A stretch of DNA of 64,000 nt from Zonotrichia leucophrys gambelii (lineage: Eukaryota; Chordata; Aves; Passeriformes; Passerellidae), in contig NC_088179.1 of the NCBI RefSeq assembly GCF_028769735.1, positions 3,531,501 through 3,595,500 on the forward strand, given 5' to 3'. Positions 13,592 to 25,255 of the stretch are shown piece after piece. How positions within the stretch are numbered: the first letter of the stretch is position 1; each line of letters begins with the position of its first letter. The notes beneath the pieces were generated by a model. That model saw nothing but the letters and a program-made list of their open reading frames with translations, searched no databases and was not told the DNA's origin. Position numbers and translations under genes: made by a program.

Positions 13592-16500
13592 GTAAAATCA
13601 CACCAGACAACACACAGCACTGCCAGGAGTTCAGGCCAAGAAAGAATCTCGCCTGTCTCGCTGGTTGTATAGGAAATAGACTGCTAAAAGATGGATGGTA
13701 TAAAATCAGGTGTAAATCCAGAGTTGTTAATGAATCAAGTCCAAGGATAAAATGGACAGGACATTAACAGGCTTTGCATTTTCATCACCTGAAGAAGTAT
13801 TGGATACAGTTTGTCTATTCAGTGTGAAAGATTGTCTTCTTTATCTTTTGTCCTCACTTCTTTTAATTGTTTCCCTTGTTCTCCCACCTTAAGTGAACTA
13901 TCTAGGTACTAAAGAACTCCAGCTATCTCTTTTCAGTCCCTGCCTCAGATTTCTTTTACAGCTCATGGCCCAGTCCTGGGCCCTTCACATTGGATGTATC
14001 TCACCAGCAATTCCAGTAATTTACTTGATTCTCCCGGTTGTACACTAGAGATAAAAGTGAGAGTAAAATAAATCCAAAAGTCCAAACCCCTGAGCCATAT
14101 GGGTGTTTGCTTAAATATTATCTTTCTCTGTTTTCTATCTTTTATAATCCAATTCTTCTCATTCTCTTTACCTGATCCTTGCACCACTTTCTTTCTCTGT
14201 TCTCTGCCTTATACCTGAAGTGCTCCTTTTTCTCTGCTCTGTTTTTGTAAAATTGTCTCCATTACCCTTCCATGCTGATTTTCTATTTACACTGTCTTTT
14301 TTCCACTTAAAGTATGAATTGAAGGAAATAATAATTAGGAAAAATGCTTTAACATAGATTCTGTCTCTTCCCCACTCTTTCATGTAGTCTCACTTCCTCC
14401 ATTATCACCTTGTTTACCAATTTGATCTCTGCTTATTTGCAAAATTTGGACATCTTATGTGTGGCAGGCTGTTCAGTGTTAATAGTACTCAAAGCAAATT
14501 CAGCTGTTAGATTATGAGTGGGGTAAAGATCGAATCTTTACTTTGATGACAACATGCAGAATGAAGCTGCACTAACCTTAAAAACAAAATTTCATAAGTT
14601 GACAATATTGATAATTATTGTAGGTGTGATAAACTGGTTGGCATTGCACTAATCCCATGTACTTGGAAAAGTATAGACTGTTTCTTGTCTAGCTGGTGTT
14701 GGCATGTGTTGATTTTTTTTGTTATGCGATATTGGTGCAGTATTTTTAGATCAAAGTTCCAGAGTTAGAAAATGCAAATGTAATTTGTAAATTTAGTTCT
14801 TTCCAGACATGACCAAATGCCATAGAGGCTGTGAATAATCCTCAAATTGGGAAGAGATGGAATTAAGGCAAAACTGCTCACATAGGCTCCCAATACTTTC
14901 AGGCCAGGGACCATATTTCATATTTAAGCTGTTAAAAAATAAAAAGTGGGTATTGTTTTCAAACATTTTTATTTTTTCCTGGGATAATTTGATGGCTTAA
15001 TTAATAACCATTCAGGATAAGATTCTTCTTCCTTTTTGGTGGAATACCTAATTTAAACTATTGAAATCATACGTATAGCTGCCATTAGTATTTACTGCAA
15101 TGTTATTGCTCTTTTCATGGTGACAGAATTTGAGTTCCTCAAAAGTGGAAACAAATTTTCCACCTAATGAAAATGCTAAGATTTAGTAATGCAGTGTGCT
15201 GAAGATTCTGATAAACTATCATGGGTGAGGCAAGAAGATAAATTTCTAATGGTTATGTGAAACAACATATCAAGATACTGCTTTGGACAAAGCTTATCAT
15301 TTGGTACATTTGTTTTGATCACCTCAAACTATTTTACATGAATGGTGTGGAAAGTCACTTTGTTAATAAGATTCAGCACTGTGTTTCAGTCTGTGAAACA
15401 GTAATTAATTAACATAGAAAATTTATTCTATTATAGTCAAATCTATTATAGTCAAATAATTCTACTCAAAACAATCCATTCTAGTCAAAACAATAATTTT
15501 CAAAGTTTGTATATTTCAAGAAAAAGGGGCTCTATGAAATAAATATTTTAACTATAAATACTTTCTGTGAAACTGTTATTAAGTCTACTTAGGCTTATAC
15601 ATTTTAGCCAGTAACAATAGTCTAAACCTCCACATTTTCACAGCATTATAAAGCTGCTTTACAGCATTCTGTGGTTTATTTCAGCAAAATATATGGTGAT
15701 TTCGGTGTCATAAGCCATTCAGGAGTCTCCGTGTTAAGAGGATATGAAGAATTTCCAGCTCTGGTTTGCTAAGACTACTTCCTTTCTTTTCATTAAAGCA
15801 CTGGCAGAAAGGAACACTGCTCCAACCTCTTCCTTCAGAAAGGGCAAGATCTTCTTTCCTGTCTTTACTAAACCACTTTACAGTTCTGAGTACACAGCAT
15901 CCATTTGTCAAAGTCAAATTATTTGAAAACTCAGACAAGTAAATGCATGAGAAGAAATAATATTCCTTTTTTTCCCCACACTGACTCTGATTTGCTGACA
16001 GCCAAAAGACATTGTGGCTGTGGGGCAGCTGAAAGACTGGCAGGGAGCAGGAGGAGTGCATTTAGAGGACACTGAAAAATCGAGAACAAAAATTGCAATT
16101 TGCTCTGTTAGCACTAATAGGAAAATCTGCTACTGCTATGAGGGATTTACCCTCTTGTAGATGGAAATGTTCATTTCTGGTCTGGAAACTGGGAATTGTT
16201 CTCTGCTGCTTCTTTAGGAGCCTGAGTGTCCTCTGGGATGTGACTGACTCTTTGATCTTTCCATCTCTGACACTGCTCCTCATCCTGGGGCTCTGCAGCA
16301 AGCACCATGCCTGCATCTCCTCCTTTTCTTTCTCAGGGTTATAGCCTGAAGGAATCTTGGACATGTAAAATTCTATTATTGCCTATTACTAATATTCCAA
16401 CGCCTGAGTAACTGTTTCCTGACTTTTATAGGCTTGTTTATAGCATCCATTATGAAAAGTTAGGTTGTTTTTTATTTCTACCTTCAGCTTCTCAAGTGAA

Positions 16501-19500
16501 ATATAAGAGCAGTTTAAGATCAGTGCTGTTCTCCTGACCATAACATGAAAACAAACCGAATGCACAATTCCTCAGGCTTATGTGACAAATTCAAACTTTA
16601 GCCTGTGGTGTGCTCACTTGGCTTGTCTGTGGCATAAGCAAATCTCTCCTACATCTTTACCCTTTCCCTGGCAATGTAAAAATATTGCCTGATTGGTTTG
16701 TTCCTGATTTTATGCAAAATTTCTTTAAATAATGTGAGTCGAGTGCTAGAGCTCTCCAAAAAGCAGGGAAAATTGGACTTTTCCTGAAGGGCATCTCCTT
16801 GGAGACAAGCAGGGAGTGAAGATGGTTGAAAAAGCAGAAAGCCAGCCTTTAAAAGTGATGGAAAAGACCCTTCCCAGGATCTGTCAGGCACTGGGTCAAG
16901 TTTACTGCAGTCCAGGAAATGGCCCAATTACTTAAAACCAAGCCGGGGGAATGGTTCCCAGTTCTAATGACACTCTGCCCATGAGGAAAGCTGCATGATT
17001 TGTTCTGGCATAGTCAATATGAACTTTATCTACTAAAAATTAGGTATACTGTGTGTAACTGTGGTATAATTTTCCTTTTTTAATCTAAAACCCTTGGTTC
17101 TTTCTTCAAGGATCTTACTAAACAGAAGATCTAAGCAGATTTACTCATTGATTTAGGGTCCTTCACAATGGTTAGCCTAGAGTGAATTCTTTTTTGTGCA
17201 GTTGATCTTCAGTACTGCTGTACATGAGTGGGGATGGTTTATTTGAGGGTAGGAGTTTAAGCATTAGCTTTAGGCTAAAGTGTTGATGTTGGTTTGGTAA
17301 CCACAGTAAAGTCCCAGCTTTCATGCATGGCAAATCCCAACTCATTCCTTAGCTGCGATTTCAGTGCTGTGAGGCCTGGGAAAAGGTAAGGCACCACAAA
17401 GCTGAGCAAACTGGGCTCCTGGTGAGAAACAAACACCTGGAATTAGCCCTTTCTGTACCCTCATGAAGTTTGACAGCTTTCTCTGCAGGTACATGTGGTT
17501 AATTCTATAACTTAACCTTCACATCTTTAAAATTTTGTTCACATCACTGGTCTGGTGATGATTGTCAAGGGTGTGATTTTGATGGAGGTCAGGTTATTTA
17601 AGGCCAAAGTGCTGCTCTTTCTCTAATGGTGAAAGAAATTTTCAGGCAGAATTACTCTCTCAGCATATCTAAAGGACAAAATTTACTTGCTTGCACATCT
17701 GCCTCCCAGAGCAAAAGAGACAGCAAAGAGAACAGGAGGGAGGTGGCCCTGACTCTGAACTGCTTCTTCCCTGAATGGGTATCAAAGCAGACTTGGTCCA
17801 TTGGGAGCTCCCCAAGGTTCTCATTACTACACTTTTTATTCTTTAGCATAAAAATACTTTAAGATTTGCCCATTTACCTTAAGAGTCTCAAGATCTTTTC
17901 AAATAATAAAAAGGTGCAGCAAGGCAGGAGAGTCACCCATACTCTGTGGGGATAAAGGGCAGTAGATGATTTTTTTCCATGGGTCGCTTAAAAAAAACTG
18001 CATCACAGCAAGAATAGAATCAGAATTCATGATCTTCTGTTCTTATTCTCCCTTTTAGGTTTTAACATCCTATTTAATTCTCCTGAGCAAGGCAAATTGT
18101 TAGCCTGTCCTGGAGCACACTTTACAAGAGCTCACCCCATGAAGTTCTCCTCTGAGTTCATTATTTCTGATTCAGTTTATCTGAGGACATGGCAAATGGA
18201 CCCTTTTACAGAGTGACAAACTTCTTCCATTAAACCAAGATTTATAGGTTCCCACTCTGATCCCTTTATTGCTATACATTCAGGGGCAAAGCAGACAGAG
18301 GAAGGAAGCAAGTTTATGTGATTTGGTAGTCTGATAATTTTTGTACCAGGGGCAGAAGACAGACTTCCTCATGGTTTCTCTGAAAAGATAAGGTCCTGAG
18401 TCCATACAAGGCATTTTAGGAGGCAAGGACTTTGTGAATGGCTCTTAAAGCTCTGTCAGGAAAGTAGGGAACAAGTGAATTACTTGTCACAAGGTTATGC
18501 TGTAGCTTACCATGGCTGTAATTCACTGTTTCTATCAGTGCCAGCCCTTCAGCAGTGCTGGAACCTCACAGTGTAATCCTGCTGGACACTGCATAGAGAG
18601 GGTATTTAGGAGAAGCCTGTCAACAGCTACTTTATTATCATAGATACAGCAGAAGGCTATTGTAGGTCCTGTTTTCTAAGGGATTGCTGTTTTCTATTAT
18701 GTTTTTCTTCTGTATTCTCCTGTTATTTTCCTCTTTCCTTAACCTATGCTGGAAAGATCAGCTTTTCTATAAAGCCTTTCTGTAGAATAACCTTATTATC
18801 CTCACATGCCAGCCCTCAGCTGACACAGAAATCATCCAGGGCAGTCAGAACTGACTAATGATTCAAGGCAAGAAGCACCAGAAGAGTTGAAATTTGGAGA
18901 GGGGTCAGAAGAAAGAGAGCCAGTGTGGGCAGTGTAGCAGCACCCTGTGTGGGAACCCATAAAATCAGAGGGTTTGGTGAAAGCTGCAAAAGGCAAGGCC
19001 TCAGAGACAGCAGACCTGTGATTAGAGCTAAGCAGCAGCCATGAGATAGGTCAGCAGAAAAATTATGTAAACTGTAGAGAAGCAAGGACAAATAGAACAA
19101 TGATCTGTGTATTAATGCTTGTCTAGAATAACTCTCTAAGATACAGAAAGTTTATCTAGTGAGATATTAGGAAGGTTGAAGCTTAATAATGGAGCTCTGT
19201 GCATTGTGTTTTAAGGCTCACAAGCAGGTATTGTATTTGAAATAAGCAAACATTGTTTAACCAAAGGCACATGTGCTTATAGTGGTTGGATAGAACTACT
19301 GTCAATGTGCTTCTGCTTTGTGTGATTGGTCAAAAAACTTATAAAGTGAGTTGTAACATTAAGTTCTTGGTCTGCTGCCTGGGATGTGAGCTGCTGGCAT
19401 CTTCCCATTGTCATAACCATGTAATGAGACTGATGCTGGAAAATCAAACAGCTCAAGGCACGTTCCACAGTCCCATCCCGTTCCTGATTTGTACAGACAA

Positions 19501-19771
19501 CCTGGCCAGTGATACCCTGTATCACTCAACCTTGGACTTCCTCCAGAAATTAAGGTATTTAACAGATAAATATTCCCCCTGCTGTGCATCCAACACTGCT
19601 GGATCAGGCCAAGGACGCTGCCATGGCTTGCACAAGCCTGACACCTCAGAGGAGAGGTACCAGCATACCTGAATGCAAGAGCACCAGGACAGAGCTCAGC
19701 ACAGTGAGATGCTGAGCATCTGTGTCCCAGTGCTTCCATGGGCACAGCAGTGCTCCTGCTGCACTGTCCTT

Positions 19772-20145
19772 TGTGACCATGTTCACAGGGGTTTTTGGAT
19801 TGGGGAAGAGACGAGGATCTGACTCCATGTTTCAGAAGGCTTGATTATTATTTTATTATATATATTACATTTAAACTATACTAAAAGAATAGAAGAAAGG
19901 ATTTCCTCAGAAGGCTGGCTAAGAATAGAATGATAAAAAAAGCTTGTGGCTCGGGCTCTGTGTCCAAGCCACCTGACTGTGATTGGCCATTAATTAGAAA
20001 CAATCACATGAGACCAATCACAGATGCACCTCTTGCATTCCACAGCAGCAGATAACCATTGTTTACATTTTGTTCCTGAGGCCTCCCAGCTTCTCAAGAG
20101 GAAAAATCCCAAGGAAAGGATTTTTCATAAAAGATGTCTGTGACA
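19772..20145 (-). mobile_element. Solo LTR, ERVK-like, 6-bp TSD, antisense to CLSTN2
   Basis: A 374-bp element bounded by TGTGACC on the left and GTCTGTGACA on the right, with the exact 6-bp duplication GTCCTT at 19766-19771 and 20146-20151. A 6-bp duplication is typical of ERVK (class II) integration. On the minus strand it begins TGTCACAGACATC, a start I associate with an abundant songbird LTR. It carries CCAAT-type motifs (GATTGGCC near 19982 and GACCAATCAC near 20013). No internal retroviral sequence is attached. Confidence 0.9.
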
Positions 20146-21595
20146 GTCCTTCTCATCCAGGGGAAGATGGGGCAGATTTCACTGCACTTCAGAGACCTTT
20201 GCTGAGTTTCAGCTGTAATAGAAATGCAAACACACATGGAAGGTTTAGTTTAGGAGGGTGTTTTCTTGGAGAGCTGAATTTGCATTCAAATCTGTCACCC
20301 CAGATACATGCCCCATTTATAACTGAATTTCTGCAGGGAGAACTACTTACCAGCACAAAAATAATTTTTGGAGAATAGGGATATAGGGTTTTTTGAGCAA
20401 TGTTTATCTATTGGCCAAATTGTGAAAAATTGTATAGTGTTTTTATTATCCTAAGAAAAATCATTGTCAATAGTGTAAGTTATACCCACTTTGGGTTTAA
20501 GGATGTATTGCAAAGACATCAGTTGGCATTTGGACATGTAAGAGCAGGGAACCTTTAGTGTTCTCTGAACTTGGCCTACTTCAGATAAAGCTTTAAAGCC
20601 TAAAGCTGTTTGAGTGAGGTTGTTGGGTTATGATTTCTACCTAGAGCAAGGCAGACTTAACATGGGCCATGTCTGATGACCAATTTATGATTATTTTTTA
20701 TCTGAGTGATATAAAAAACCCCACTAAAACTTTTCTGTGCTGAGAAATGTCATGTCACTTACTGGGGCTACTCCTGAAATCTGTGTTAAGTTTCATCCTG
20801 TTTTACAGCCAATCTACTTGTCAGAGAATTAAACCCAGCTCCCTAAACTGCTGTAGTAAAAAGATGGGATAAATTTGGAGGCTTGGACCTGAGGACTTCA
20901 GAGCCAGAATGCCTTGTGCCTGCTCCCAGATTCATTCAATCCTTATGATGGTACCCTAAATACTCAATTGTTCTTTAATTATCTGGCTTAGTATAACCAG
21001 AGTCTAGAATATCTTTAAAAAATTGCATCTCAGTTGGAAATTCTCTTGACTTCACCATTTCCCATGAAAAGCTCATTGTGATTTGACTGCCTTGATAATT
21101 ACTTGCTCATTATTAGGATAGGACAAAAAGCCTGCAAAATCTGTGAGCTCAATAAAGTCACTTGTTTTGACGTGCTGATTGTTCTTTGGAGATTGGTAAG
21201 GAAGGCAAACAGCACTTTACATCTGTGTAATCAAACCTACAACTGCAAAATTCAATGCTAATCAAATTCTGTCACACTTTATATCAACTCAATGCAAAAT
21301 GAAAAAGAAACGTGTCATGGAAACAGGCTCTGCTTCTTTAATGAATGCATTTCAACCCCATGAAGTCCAAACCCTGGGATTCTTCAGTTCTTCCCCCTGG
21401 ACTCCCCTATGCTATACCTAACAGATATAATGTTATATCTAGCAGGACCTCTCTGTGGCTGCAACGAGAGGTGATTGCCAGGTAACAGTTCTTAACCCCC
21501 CTAAATTGTTGTTCATCTGGCAGTCTTCAACTGTTTATAACAAAACATTTGTTTTCCTCCATGTGAATAAGGAGTCCCCACTGAACTGCCCCCAA

Positions 21596-21614
21596 GACAG
21601 ACAGACAGACAGAC
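21596..21614. repeat. ACAG tetranucleotide microsatellite
   Basis: About five tandem ACAG units in intron, with no other feature attached. Confidence 0.85.
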
Positions 21615-23139
21615 ATCTGCAACATATTCAGCTAAAATTAAGTAGGTTGATCTTCTCCATTTGATCTGGTGTGTTTGAAATTTCAGGGAGCAGCTGTACC
21701 TGTGTCTGTGCCTATTTATGTCTGTGCCAAGAACTGATAATGTGAGGTCTTGCTCTCACTGGCAGCATGATCATGCCCCACAGAGGGCCCTGTGGGGTCT
21801 CCTGCATGTCCCTAGATAATTCCAGCAGCAAAAGAGATGAGAACTAGCACAGAAGAATCTCAGTCCAGAAAACAGTTATTATTTTAGCAAGTGAAAGCTA
21901 TGATGCATGCTACTTCGACAATGCCTAAGGGGTGAACAGTATTGTAGTGAATAATTATGGATGTCATGGTTCCTTTGGATGCCTCCACAGTCTGATGACA
22001 CCACCTTCCTTTTACAAGGGTTGAATTAATGCCAAAAGCCACCATCCATCCTCCTGTATCTGCCAGACTTCAGAAGTGTTGGTGCATGCTGGGTCGGGTG
22101 TGAAAAGCAATGCACAATCTTATCAGCAGGATCTGAACAACCCTGTGGCCTGTGTTCCCTCACAACTGTGATGGCAACCACAACATTTACATTTAAGGAA
22201 GAGAAAAAAAACAGTAGCTTCAAAATTTTTTCATGGAAGGAATTGTAGTAAGAATAGTTGATGACTAGACTATAGTGTAGTTTCAGTCTTTTTTGTGTTA
22301 CAGACATTAACTTAATTCCCTGGCAGCAGGGAAGGTTCTGTTTTCCTCTCTTGGCTCTATCATTAATTAGCCTTAACCACTTAACCATCCTACAAGAATT
22401 AGCATTCACAGCATATTAATCCATAGTAGTCAATAAACATAGTGCTGAGTGAAACACAAGATACAACACAGTTGAGGACTAGGTTTTTGCTGTGTTTGAT
22501 GAGTATTTCACATTTAAATACATTCACTGATCTGAGCTTGTCTCTTATTTTGCATCTCCTCAGAATTATTAAGACGTACCAGCAGACTTACTATAGGTTT
22601 CTAAATTTCAAACCTCCAGGAATAGTGTTGGTATTTTAGCCTTGGAACTTGCTGTCTTCACAATTCTGTAGTGATATGAGAATGTGAGGCTTCAAGCAAA
22701 ATGTGATTCCTTCTTCTTCTGTAATCTCTTAAATGTTTTTGTCTCCTTTTTAAGGAGATGCTTGCTTTTTTTTTTTTTTTAATTCAGCATACCTTTTTCT
22801 GTCCAGTTATATTACTGCTGTATATGTACTTTTCAAGACAATGTAAGCAGATAAAAATAACAGCATTTTGGCTGAAAAGCCAATGTCCCCATAATGCACT
22901 ATTGATTTACCAAATAATTACCAAATAATTGCCTTGGTAAGTATCAGAAAGGTTGAACTTTAGCTGTTGTATATGTGAAAGTTTCTAGGAAATCTCAGAT
23001 GTCCAAAAAAATCTCAAAATTCTGCCCAGAGGAAATTTCCTGTTTAATGGACAAATGAATGAGAGTGGACAAGAATAATTTCCCCTTGGGAACTTTACTT
23101 TGGGGTTAGAAAAAGAGAGGCAGTTTGTGCTGTAATGTT

Positions 23140-23220
23140 AAAAAAAAAAAAAAAAAAAACCAACAACAAAACAAAAAACAAAACTACAAAAAACCCAAAC
23201 CAAACAAGCAAACAAAAACC
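23140..23220. repeat. A-rich low-complexity tract
   Basis: Twenty A residues are followed by about 60 bases of A/C-rich sequence. It could be the tail of an old retroposed copy, but no parent sequence is recognisable to its left and no target-site duplication was found. Confidence 0.8.
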
Positions 23221-24245
23221 ACTTCCTACTTCTCTGAAGAAACAGCCTGCTTGGACACCCCTTTCCTGCCAGTACTTTCCTACCAGTGTGTATTTTCTTC
23301 ACTATTTAAAATAGCTCGAGTCCTCTTCATAATGCTCATCCTGCAGAGACTGGAAGTGAGGGTTTTCAGGCTTTTAGGTACCAACAGCAGCCTAAAGAAA
23401 ATCTGCCACTTCTTCCCTATCCAACTCCAATCCACATACAAGTTAAAGTTCAAGTTTGAGCTATCTTGCCTGCCAAAACCAAGTTGTTTGATACTAAAGC
23501 TACAAACACTGTAGAGATGAGTTATCTACCAATTACAACACCTTATCAACAGCTTATCAGCTGCTAATCCAATTAGTCTGCCTGGCTCCCTGCTCTGTGG
23601 CTTCCTTGGTCCTCCCAGGCTCGAGGCAGGCAGTAATTCACATGCACTGAGAGAGATAACACTGCAGGAAAGACAAGCTCTAAAAATTCTCCTAAAGGAG
23701 GATGAGTAAATCACTAACTGTCCCAAGAGTAATTGAGATGCCATGATCACTGGAGCAGGCAGTCTGTAATCACGTTTTATTGACAGCTCCTAAAGATCAG
23801 CCTTCCTTCGGAGCTGCCTGGAGTGGAGCCAAACCGAGCGTGTCTGCAGGTGCAGCACAGAGAGACAGGACCAGACCTGGCACCAAATGATGCACCTGGG
23901 CTCAGGGACAGCACTCCCAGCCTCTCAGAGAGGGGCTGTGCACAGCTCCCTGCTCGCTGCAGGAATTGCCAGCGTGTCCTCAAACACAGCCCAGGGAGTG
24001 GGGCAGTTTGTACACACAGAGCCACCACTCTCAGCTCATCTGGTGCCGTGTTCTTGGGAGGACAAAGGCAGAGGTAGCTGATCTTGTCATAGAACACTTG
24101 CAAATACTGCTTTTTTATAAATAAATATTGGACTTTACCATTTATTAAGTTAGTGTTTGAGTACTTGAGTAAGGTAATTTTTAAAAATCATCTGCTTCCT
24201 TGTATACATTTGGGAAGCCCTGTTTCATCTCTGGGTTTGCTGTCT

Positions 24246-24842
24246 TCTCAAGTTGCTGTTGATAATTGCTGCCCTGAGGTGTGCAGGATGTCTCTGCTTC
24301 AGCCTGCACAACAAGAACGAATCTGGACTCTTCAATTTTCGGTCTTGATGTTGTTTATTAATTCTTATCTATAAAATTTTCTTTCTGCCCAGCCGAGATC
24401 TGCTCAGCAGGGCAGCCACAGGCACTCTGTGTTGTCCTTTTATACTGCAAACTACATATAACACATTTACACTTAATTCCCAATACCTATCACCTATGTT
24501 AGACAGTGCACTTCTACTCTAAACCAACCCCAAAGTGCCAACATCACTGCAGAAAGTGGAGAACAAGAAGAAAGAAGGACTAGACATGCCCTGATTCCTC
24601 CATCTTGTCTTCATAACCCCCATACCAAAAATCCTAAAATCTACATTTTCACCCTGTGACCATTTTGTTATTACACCATTCAAACCTATGTGACTTTCAG
24701 GTCCTCATAAAAAGCTGGCAACTTGCTCCAGGGGTCAAAATCAAATCCCCAGGTGCTCTGGGCTGTGTGCCAGGGTCTCCGAGCCCCCCGGCAGGGTCTT
24801 TGGTAACTCTGGACACCCAGAGGGATGCACTGAGCTCTGACA
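24246..24842 (-). mobile_element. Solo LTR, copy A of a TG...GA-ended family, 6-bp TSD
   Basis: Extensive similarity to the element at 36266-36885 runs from end to end. CTGTCT occurs at 24240-24245 and 24843-24848, a 6-bp target-site duplication. On the minus strand the element begins TGTCAGAGCTCAG. It has a TATA-like motif where the + strand reads TTTTATACTGC (about 24438-24448), and it ends in CTTGAGA rather than the usual CA. It is antisense to CLSTN2 and ends 246 bp before the exon at 25089. No coding capacity. Confidence 0.82.
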
Positions 24843-25088
24843 CTGTCTCAGCTCTATAAACACCTGAATACAATCCTGGAAAATCAAGAATCTTAAAGAC
24901 AGCCTGCTACCAGACACCACCCAACAACCCACAAAGACATTCCACTGTACCACAACAAATGGGATCTCAAATACCCTTGGCTGAGATGGATAGAGATTCT
25001 TTAAATGTGTTAAACCATAAAGTGATTTATTACATATGCAATTTGTGTGTTGGTCCCAATAACCATTTTGCATCCTCTTTTTTTGCAG

Positions 25089-25255
25089 GAGGTGAAGTCA
25101 CCAAGCCCAGGTTTGCTCAGTATTTCCATGGCAGCCTGGCCAGCCTGACAATACGGCCAGGGAAAATTGAGAGTCAGAAAGTGATTTCCTGCTTGCAGGC
25201 CTGCAAGGAAGGGCTCGATATTAATTCTCTTGAGAGTCTTGGCCAAGGAATAAAG
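25089..25255 (+). CDS. CLSTN2: CLSTN2 exon: post-LNS ectodomain
   Basis: It begins after TTTTTTTGCAG; its first two bases complete the glycine codon split with the previous exon, and 55 whole codons follow, ending in phase 0 before AAG|GTGAGG. The peptide opens GEVTKPRFAQYFHGSLASL and ends SLGQGIK. This is the conserved calsyntenin segment that closes the LNS-like fold, with a pair of cysteines (SCLQAC), and it lies on the extracellular side. The TIRPGKIESQKVISC stretch is nearly invariant in the family, which leaves little doubt about identity. A solo LTR ends 246 bp upstream of the acceptor. Confidence 0.97.

Larger units (their letters stand above)
13592..25088 (+). other. CLSTN2: CLSTN2 intron
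   Basis: An 11.5-kb intron with GT...AG ends. It contains a 374-bp LTR at 19772-20145, a polypyrimidine tract around 22766, an A-rich tract at 23140-23220, a GC-rich stretch at about 23777-24103 and an LTR at 24246-24842. In 13592-19765 and 20152-22700 I see only ordinary AT-rich intron, apart from a short ACAG tetranucleotide run at 21596-21614. Confidence 0.9.

Noticed and set aside
23140..23220. Poly(A) tract as tail of a processed pseudogene
   Set aside because: Sequence to its left shows no coding or retroposon body and no target-site duplication was found.
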